Source: Candidatus Omnitrophota bacterium (GTDB lineage Bacteria > Omnitrophota > Gorgyraeia > Aquiviventales > Aquiviventaceae). From it: a stretch of DNA of 20,625 nucleotides. The stretch covers positions 1-20,625 of the forward strand of contig JACQRG010000040.1 of assembly GCA_016206565.1 (NCBI GenBank). Reading direction: 5' to 3'. Under the pieces are notes generated by a model, which was given only the letters and a program-made list of their open reading frames with translations, was not told the DNA's origin and did not search any database. Below, in pieces: positions 8,657-13,769 of this stretch; position 1 is the first letter of the stretch, and each line of letters begins with the position of its first letter. The position numbers were made by a program, and so were the translations under genes.

Positions 8657-10660
8657 CTACAAAGGATCCACATCCACCACCACCGGCATGCCCTTGAACC
8701 GCCGCCCCGGCTGCAGCGTGCGGCGCAGCAGCGCGACCAGCGGCGCGGCCGAGGCGCCCTTGAGGATCAGGCAGACGCGGTGCGTTTTGCGCAGGCGCGG
8801 GATGCGGTGGGGCGCCGGACCCAAGAGCGTGATGCCGGCGCGCCCCGCCACAGAACGTTGGCGGACCAGGAGCGCCGCCCCCAGCGCGTCGGCCGCGGCC
8901 TGGGCGCGCTCGCGGCTAGTGCCCTTCACGGTCAGCTCGACGAGGTGCGTGAACGGGGGCAGCCCCACGCGCCGGCGCATCCGGATCTCCTCGGCGTAAA
9001 ACCCGCCATAATCATGGCGGGCGGCCGCCTGGATGGCGTAGTGCCCGGGGCAGTACGTCTGGATGACGACCCGGCCGGGACGCGCGCCTCGCCCGGCCCG
9101 GCCGGCCATCTGCGTGAGCAGGTCGAAGGTGCGCTCGCCGGCCCGGAAGTCCGGCAGGTTCAGCGCCGTGGCGGCTGACACCACGCCGACCAGCGTCACC
9201 TGCGGGAAATCCAGCCCCTTCGCGATCATCTGGGTGCCCACCAGCACGCCCACCTGCTCGGTCTTGACCGCCTCGTAGAGCTCGCGGTGGCTCTCGCGAC
9301 GCCGCGTGGTGTCCAGGTCCATCCGGGCGATGCGAGCCACCGGGAAGAGGCGGTGCAGCTCGGACTCCACGCGCTCGGTCCCCATGCCGCGCAGCCGCAG
9401 GTAGCCCTTGCGGCAGGCCGGACAGACCGCCGGCAGCGGTTCGCGCCGGCTGCAGTAGTGGCAGACCAGCTCGGCGCGCCCTGCATGATAGACCAGCGGC
9501 ACCGAGCAGCGGTCGCAGCGCAGGGTCAGCCCGCAGCCCTGGCACTGGGCCACGCGGGCGAAGCCGCGGCGGTTGAGCAGCAGCATCGCCTGGTCGCCCT
9601 GCTCGACCACCTGCTCCAGCGCGCGGCGAAGCACGGCCGAGAACGGGGTAGCGCGCCCGCGCGCGCCCCACTGCTCGCGCAGGTCCACAAGGTCCACGCG
9701 CGGCAGGGGGCGGCCCTCGACGCGCTCCGGCAGCGTGATGAGGCCGATGCGGCCGCGCGCCGCCTGATAGAAGCTCTCCACGGACGGTGTGGCGCTGCCC
9801 AGCAGCACCACGGCCCCCGCCAGGCGGGCGCGCGCCTGCGCGACGTCCCGCGCATGGTAGCGGGGCACGTCTTCCTGCTTGTAGGTGGTCTCATGCTCCT
9901 CATCCAGGATGATCAGGCCGACGCGCTGCAGCGGCGCGAAGACCGCGGACCGGGGCCCCACCACCACCCGGCACTCGCCCCGGGCCATGCGCAGCCACTC
10001 GGCGGCGCGCTGCCGCGCCCCCAGGCGGCTGTGCCAGATCGCCACGAGCCCGCCGAACCGGTCGCGGAACCGCTCAATCGTCTGCGGGGTCAAGGCGATC
10101 TCCGGCACCAGGCAGATCGCGGCGCGCTCCTGTGCCAGGCAGTGCCGGATCGCCTGGAGGTAGAGCTCGGTCTTGCCGGAGGCGCTCACACCATGCACGA
10201 GCAGCGTCGCCGGACGGCCCGCATCCAGCGCCTCGATGATGCGGCGCAAGCCTTGTTGCTGATGGATCGTCAGAGTTGGCTCTGGGCTGAGGGCTGAGGG
10301 CTGAGGGCAATTGCCCCCAGCCCCGAGCCCTGAGCCCGCAGCGAATTTCAGCCGCAGTCCGCTGGGCACCATCGCCGCCAGCGCTTCGCCGATGCTGCAG
10401 TAATAATAGGAGGACACCCACTCGGCCAGCACCCACCGTTCGTCGGCGATGACCGGCACCGGGTCCACCGCGCGGCGGAGGGGCTTAAGCTCCTTGATCG
10501 GGCTCCTCGCAGGCAGCCCCACCACCCAGCCCATCAGTTCGCGCCGGCCGAAGGGGACCAGCACCCGCATGCCGCGCTGCAGGCCGGCGCGCAGCGGTTC
10601 CGGCACCGCGTAGTGGAACGAACGCTCCAGCGGGAGGTTGAACACAACTTCCGCAATCAT
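8657..10660 (-). CDS. priA: Primosomal protein N' (replication restart helicase PriA)
   Basis: PriA recognises stalled forks and reloads the replisome. The start at 10660 gives MIAEVVFNLPLERSFHYAV, the normal beginning of the 3'-DNA-end-binding domain, in a 667-aa protein; the frame extends further upstream only through the end of udg. Order of parts: 3'BD and winged helix (1 to about 105), a Gly/Pro-rich linker (109-128) encoded by a repeat hairpin, helicase lobe 1 with Walker A GVSASGKT (157-164) and DEEH (253-256), and the zinc module with eight Cys in four CxxC pairs (373/376, 382/385, 400/403, 413/416). Lobe 2 follows with GTQMIAKGLDFP and LLTQMAGRAGRG. In motif V the usual acidic residue before T-A-L is Ala497 (SAATALNLPDFRA). 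The start overlaps the udg stop as ATGA; AGGGG from the adjoining repeat may act as its ribosome binding site. Confidence 0.95.
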   Translation of the reverse strand: MIAEVVFNLPLERSFHYAVPEPLRAGLQRGMRVLVPFGRRELMGWVVGLPARSPIKELKPLRRAVDPVPVIADERWVLAEWVSSYYYCSIGEALAAMVPSGLRLKFAAGSGLGAGGNCPQPSALSPEPTLTIHQQQGLRRIIEALDAGRPATLLVHGVSASGKTELYLQAIRHCLAQERAAICLVPEIALTPQTIERFRDRFGGLVAIWHSRLGARQRAAEWLRMARGECRVVVGPRSAVFAPLQRVGLIILDEEHETTYKQEDVPRYHARDVAQARARLAGAVVLLGSATPSVESFYQAARGRIGLITLPERVEGRPLPRVDLVDLREQWGARGRATPFSAVLRRALEQVVEQGDQAMLLLNRRGFARVAQCQGCGLTLRCDRCSVPLVYHAGRAELVCHYCSRREPLPAVCPACRKGYLRLRGMGTERVESELHRLFPVARIARMDLDTTRRRESHRELYEAVKTEQVGVLVGTQMIAKGLDFPQVTLVGVVSAATALNLPDFRAGERTFDLLTQMAGRAGRGARPGRVVIQTYCPGHYAIQAAARHDYGGFYAEEIRMRRRVGLPPFTHLVELTVKGTSRERAQAAADALGAALLVRQRSVAGRAGITLLGPAPHRIPRLRKTHRVCLILKGASAAPLVALLRRTLQPGRRFKGMPVVVDVDPL
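10284..10337 (+). repeat. In-frame heptad-phased inverted repeat inside priA
   Basis: Two 27-base arms meet at the perfect palindrome GGGCAATTGCCC (10305-10316). The left arm is GGGCTGA three times; the right arm runs as seven-base steps of the form GCCCNNA. By hand, 23 of 27 positions pair, and the four mismatches lie at 10289, 10296, 10297 and 10304 on the left arm, so three of the four sit seven or eight bases apart. It encodes the linker between the winged helix and helicase lobe of PriA, where length variation is tolerated. Confidence 0.85.
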
Positions 10661-11346
10661 CTGACCCCTGACTGCTGACCCCTGACTGCTGACAGTAGCT
10701 TCTTCACCAGTTTTAGATCCTCCCAGGCCTGCCGTTTGGCCGGCGGGTTGCGCAGCAAATACGCCGGATGAAACGTCGGCACCAGCGGGATGCCCCGCCA
10801 CTCGCGCACCTGCCCGCGCATCTTCATCAGGCCCAGGGACTGGCCCAGCAGCGCCTTCGTGGCCACCGCGCCGAGCGCGCAGATGACCTGCGGCCGCACG
10901 ATCTCCAGCTGGGCCTCGAGAAACGGCAGGCAGGCCTCCACCTCCTCCGGCAGCGGCGTGCGGTTCTGCGGCGGGCGGTCCTTCAGGACATTGCAGATGT
11001 AGACATCCTTGCGCGCAAGCCCCATCGCCGTGATCATCTTGGTCAGCAGCTGCCCGGCCGCACCGACGAAGGGCACGCCGGCGAGATCCTCGTCGCGCCC
11101 CGGCGCCTCGCCGACGAAGACCAGCCGCGCGGCGGGCGTGCCATCGCTGATGACCGCGTGCGTGCGGCCGCGGTAGAGCGGGCAGCGCCGGCAGGCCGCG
11201 ACCTCGCGGGCCAGCGCCGCGAGCCGGCCCGTCCGCTCATCGTCGGCGGCGGCGCGGCGGAGGGGCAGCACGCTGACTCCTGCGGCGCGCAGGCTCTCCA
11301 CGTGCTGGCGCAGCGCGCGGGCGAGCCGCCGGCGTTCCTGCGTCAT
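10657..11346 (-). CDS. udg: Family 4 uracil-DNA glycosylase with an altered Fe-S ligand
   Basis: This enzyme family removes uracil from DNA and carries a [4Fe-4S] cluster. The 229-aa protein has the active-site motif GEAPGRDED (79-87), FVGAAGQLL, and TFHPAYLLRN with His193. Cluster ligands in family 4 are CxxC plus two Cys about 16 residues apart. Here Cys52, Cys55 and Cys139 are present, but the third position, normally Cys in the NVxKCRPP segment, is Asp123 (NVLKDRPPQNRTP, codon GAC). Cys118 lies five residues earlier and might substitute. The last eleven residues (SAVRGQQSGVR) are encoded by a tandem repeat. The start overlaps the upstream glycosyltransferase stop as ATGA, and the stop overlaps the priA start in the same way. 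Confidence 0.9.
   Translation of the reverse strand: MTQERRRLARALRQHVESLRAAGVSVLPLRRAAADDERTGRLAALAREVAACRRCPLYRGRTHAVISDGTPAARLVFVGEAPGRDEDLAGVPFVGAAGQLLTKMITAMGLARKDVYICNVLKDRPPQNRTPLPEEVEACLPFLEAQLEIVRPQVICALGAVATKALLGQSLGLMKMRGQVREWRGIPLVPTFHPAYLLRNPPAKRQAWEDLKLVKKLLSAVRGQQSGVR
10661..10693 (+). repeat. Heptanucleotide tandem repeat at the udg-priA junction
   Basis: The plus strand holds two exact copies of the 14-mer CTGACCCCTGACTG (10661-10674, 10675-10688) and then CTGAC. Read in sevens it is CTGACCC, CTGACTG, CTGACCC, CTGACTG, CTGACAG. On the coding strand it supplies the last codons of udg and the AGGGG lying four bases before the priA ATG, so it affects both a protein end and a translation start. 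Confidence 0.9.
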
Positions 11347-12515
11347 GCGCGTCCCGCCAGCAGCGGCTCAACCGCCTCGCGCACGATGCGCGGCGCCGCA
11401 TCCGGGCAGGCCAGGCGGCGGCACGCCTGCCGCATGGCCACGAGGCGGTCTGGCTCTTCCAGGAGGCGCCGCACCCATCGCGCCGCATCGCCGGCGCCAT
11501 GGGCGATGCAGCCCGCGCCCGCCTCTTGCACCGCGCGCGCGTTGAGCCGCTCCTGCCCAGGAATCACGTGGTAGAGCACCAGCGGCACGCCGCGCGCCAG
11601 CGCTTCCATGACCATCAACCCCCCGGCCTTCGAGACCATCAGGTCGGCGACGCCCATGAGCTCGGCCATCGTCTCCACGAAGCCGAAGACGCGCATCGGC
11701 ATGGCGCTCATAAGGGCCCGCGCCGCCAGCCGCTGGCGCGCCGCCTCGTCCTGCCCGCACACGACGAGCAGCTGCAGACGTCCCGGCAGGGCGGCCTCCA
11801 GGGCCAGCAGCCCTTCCACCACCCGCTCGAAGTGGCCGACGGTTGTGCCGCCGCTGCCGATGAGCACCGTCATGCGTCCGGGTGTTAAGCCCTCGCGTTG
11901 CGCGACGGCCTCGCGGTCCAGGGGCGCGTGAAAGGCCGCCGCGATGGGGATGCCGATGACCCGCAGCCGCTCGCGCGGCACCCCACGGGCCTCGCACAGG
12001 CGCCGGGTTTCCTCGGTGGCCACGACCGTCAGGTCAGCACCCTGGCTGAGCCAGAACCGATGCGCATAGAGGTCCGTGACAACCACGACCAGCGGGACGC
12101 GCAGCCATCCGGCCCGGCGCCACGCGCCGCACACATCCGCCGGAAGAAAGTGGGCCGTGATGATGAGATCGGGGGGCGCTTCGCGCAGCCGCCGGGCGAA
12201 GCGGCGCGTCACGCACAGGTTCCAGGCATGGCGCAGCGGTTGGATGATCTGGTAGAGGGGGCCCCAGTCCGAGCAGGCATAGGTGATGCGCCAGAGCCAC
12301 GCGCAGTGCCGCACGAGGAAGAGGTAGGCCCAGCCGTACCCGCGATCGAACCAGGCAGGGGTGTCATGCAGCGCATCCAGGCACTCCACCGCGGCCCCCG
12401 GCCAGCGGGCCTGCAGCGCCTGCGCCACGGCTTCGGCCGCGCGCCGATGCCCGGTGCCGGCGGTGACGTACGTCACCAGGACGCGAGGAGCCCAAGGGGT
12501 GCCAGGGGTGGACAC
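11343..12515 (-). CDS. GT28-family glycosyltransferase, MGDG synthase/UgtP-like
   Basis: The 390-aa protein resembles the MurG-related enzymes that transfer a hexose from a UDP-sugar to diacylglycerol (MGDG synthase, UgtP). The N-terminal half has TAGTGHRRAAEAV (18-30), a helix that packs against the membrane, ITAHFLP (119-125) and TDLYAH (147-152). The C-terminal nucleotide-sugar half has LIGSGGTTVG (218-227), SKAGGLMVMEALARGVP (295-311) and the PGQE motif (319-322). The start is GTG at 12515 with no clear ribosome binding site, 23 bases after the deacetylase stop. Acceptor and sugar cannot be told from sequence: it may make a membrane glycolipid or act on another lipid-linked acceptor. Coupling to udg and priA downstream looks like housekeeping packing. 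Confidence 0.85.
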   Translation of the reverse strand: MSTPGTPWAPRVLVTYVTAGTGHRRAAEAVAQALQARWPGAAVECLDALHDTPAWFDRGYGWAYLFLVRHCAWLWRITYACSDWGPLYQIIQPLRHAWNLCVTRRFARRLREAPPDLIITAHFLPADVCGAWRRAGWLRVPLVVVVTDLYAHRFWLSQGADLTVVATEETRRLCEARGVPRERLRVIGIPIAAAFHAPLDREAVAQREGLTPGRMTVLIGSGGTTVGHFERVVEGLLALEAALPGRLQLLVVCGQDEAARQRLAARALMSAMPMRVFGFVETMAELMGVADLMVSKAGGLMVMEALARGVPLVLYHVIPGQERLNARAVQEAGAGCIAHGAGDAARWVRRLLEEPDRLVAMRQACRRLACPDAAPRIVREAVEPLLAGRA

Positions 12516-12538
12516 GTTCCGGCGGCGCTGGGCCGTCG

Positions 12539-13249
12539 TTAGGACGGTTCGTCGAGTTGTCGGAACAGGTCGTAATAGCCTGAGAGCTTCGCCAGGAGCG
12601 CAATCGGGTTGGCGTCGCGCTCGGTCATCTTGATGCGCCGGATGGCATACCGGTCGAACGCTCGGCCAGGCAAGGCCCGGTTGGTGGTGTAGCCGGCTTC
12701 GTATCCTGCTTCGCGCGCCAGCGCGGTCACCTCAGGGGTGAACCCGCCGATCGGATAGCTGATATGCCGCACCGGCTGGCCCAGCTGGGCCTCGATGGCC
12801 TGCTTGGAGCCGATGATCTCATGGGGGAGCTGCTCCTGCCGGGTCAGCGGCAGGTACGCCTGGGACGTCGTGTGGCTGCCGATGGCGATGCCGTTGGAAG
12901 CCATCTCCTTGGCCTGCTCCCAGGTCACGAAGCCGGGGGTGCTAACATCATCCGGAGCGACGAAGACGGTCGCGCAGAAGCCGAAGCGCTTGAGGATCGG
13001 CCAGGCCCGGCTGTGACACCCCTCATACCCGTCGTCAAAGGTGATGGCGGTGGTCCAGCGCGGGAGGGGCTTGCCCTGCTCGAGGCGGGCCAGTAGCTCA
13101 TCGAGGCTGATGACGCGCACCCGCAGGCGGGCGAGCCAGCGCATCTGCTGCTCGAAGGCCTCGGGGGAGACCGTGGGGACATGGTCGCCCCGGAACTCGC
13201 CGATGCGGTGGTAGGTCAGGATGGGCACCCAGTACTGCAGCCGTCCCAT
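12539..13249 (-). CDS. Polysaccharide deacetylase (CE4/NodB domain), metal-site variant
   Basis: Enzymes of this family remove N- or O-acetyl groups from surface polysaccharides or peptidoglycan. The 236-aa protein has the N-terminal VPILTYHRIG segment, motif 1 TFDDGY (70-75, catalytic Asp72 and metal Asp73), and motif 3 ISYPIGGFTPEV (163-174). Motif 2 reads SHTTSQAYLP (125-134), where the family has S-H-T-x-x-H. His126 is kept, but the second metal His is Gln130 (codon CAG). No signal peptide is visible, so the protein may act in the cytoplasm or leave by another route. Its ATG lies nine bases after a promoter -10 box and has no ribosome binding site, so the message is probably leaderless. 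It is the first gene of the long operon that ends with the two galT genes. Confidence 0.85.
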   Translation of the reverse strand: MGRLQYWVPILTYHRIGEFRGDHVPTVSPEAFEQQMRWLARLRVRVISLDELLARLEQGKPLPRWTTAITFDDGYEGCHSRAWPILKRFGFCATVFVAPDDVSTPGFVTWEQAKEMASNGIAIGSHTTSQAYLPLTRQEQLPHEIIGSKQAIEAQLGQPVRHISYPIGGFTPEVTALAREAGYEAGYTTNRALPGRAFDRYAIRRIKMTERDANPIALLAKLSGYYDLFRQLDEPS

Positions 13250-13258
13250 TGACTATAT

Positions 13259-13287
13259 AGAATAGCGCACAATCCCCCGCCTGCCAA
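13259..13287 (-). promoter_or_regulatory. Promoter of the deacetylase-priA-fmt-galT operon
   Basis: The minus strand has TTGGCA (13287-13282), a 17-base spacer, and TATTCT (13264-13259), so 5 of 6 and 4 of 6 matches to the sigma-70 consensus at ideal spacing. The ATG of the deacetylase follows nine bases after the -10 box, so transcription should start at or within a few bases of the start codon. The structured mobile element ends 24 bases upstream of the -35 box. Confidence 0.6.
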
Positions 13288-13305
13288 GCGTTGTTGGCCG
13301 CACTT

Positions 13306-13310
13306 TACTC
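13306..13310 (+). repeat. Left copy of 5-bp target-site duplication
   Basis: TACTC abuts the left end of the 460-bp element and is repeated at 13771-13775 on the other side. Each copy is three bases away from the matching terminal inverted repeat, so the arrangement is symmetric. Confidence 0.7.
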
Positions 13311-13313
13311 TAG

Positions 13314-13326
13314 TGGGCGGGTCCTG
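13314..13326 (+). repeat. Left terminal inverted repeat of the element
   Basis: TGGGCGGGTCCTG, the exact reverse complement of 13755-13767. A second CAGGACCCGCCC copy at 13739-13750 lies 16 bases inside the right end, so that end has the repeat twice in direct orientation. Confidence 0.85.
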
Positions 13327-13754
13327 TCAGGGCCGCGGCCACCCGGCTCGCTCAGATGCGGTTCCGGGCGCCCGGCGGCGGCGCACCGGCCGCGGCAACT
13401 CCTCGCGCCCGGAGGCGCTCGTCAGATAGCGCGGCCGTGCTCTGAGCCCAGTGCGCCGCCCCGGGCTGAACCGCATATTCGCTCGCCTGGCTGGCCGCGG
13501 CCCCCTGCTCGGGCTGGCAGGCCCTGCCACCCGCCCTACGTGATCACCCGGAAAACTTCGGGCCGCCGGCTCCCCTGGCGAGCGAATGGCGAGCTCAGCG
13601 AGCCGGCAGCGAATCGCTCTAGACCAGCGGCCACCTGTTCGATCGCGCCCCCGACGGGCGCGGAGTTGGTGGCCGCTTCGCTGCCCGGCGAGCGCCCGGA
13701 GCGAGCCTCTGAGCGAGCCGGGGGGCCGGCGGCCAAGCCAGGACCCGCCCTGAG

Positions 13755-13767
13755 CAGGACCCGCCCA
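13755..13767 (-). repeat. Right terminal inverted repeat of the element
   Basis: CAGGACCCGCCCA, the exact reverse complement of the left end. It lies three bases from the right TACTC copy, mirroring the left side. Confidence 0.85.
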
Positions 13768-13769
13768 TC

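Noticed and set aside
6825..8999. A 724-aa plus-strand open frame
   Set aside because: It lies antisense to galT-like, fmt, def and the end of priA, all of which have clear family motifs. It is a by-product of high GC content.
10284..10337. Intrinsic terminator for a transcript within priA
   Set aside because: The hairpin is strong but no T tract follows on either strand, and it lies inside an intact essential-type reading frame.
10661..10693. CRISPR-like array
   Set aside because: The units are seven bases with no unique spacers and no cas genes are present, so it is a simple tandem repeat.
10661..10801. Longer N-terminus for priA
   Set aside because: The added 47 residues come from the udg end and the heptad repeat in another frame; the standard 3'-end-binding domain starts at 10660.
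13250..13310. Terminator for the upstream fused glycosyltransferase
   Set aside because: No hairpin followed by a T tract is visible. If termination occurs here, the structured element itself is the only candidate.
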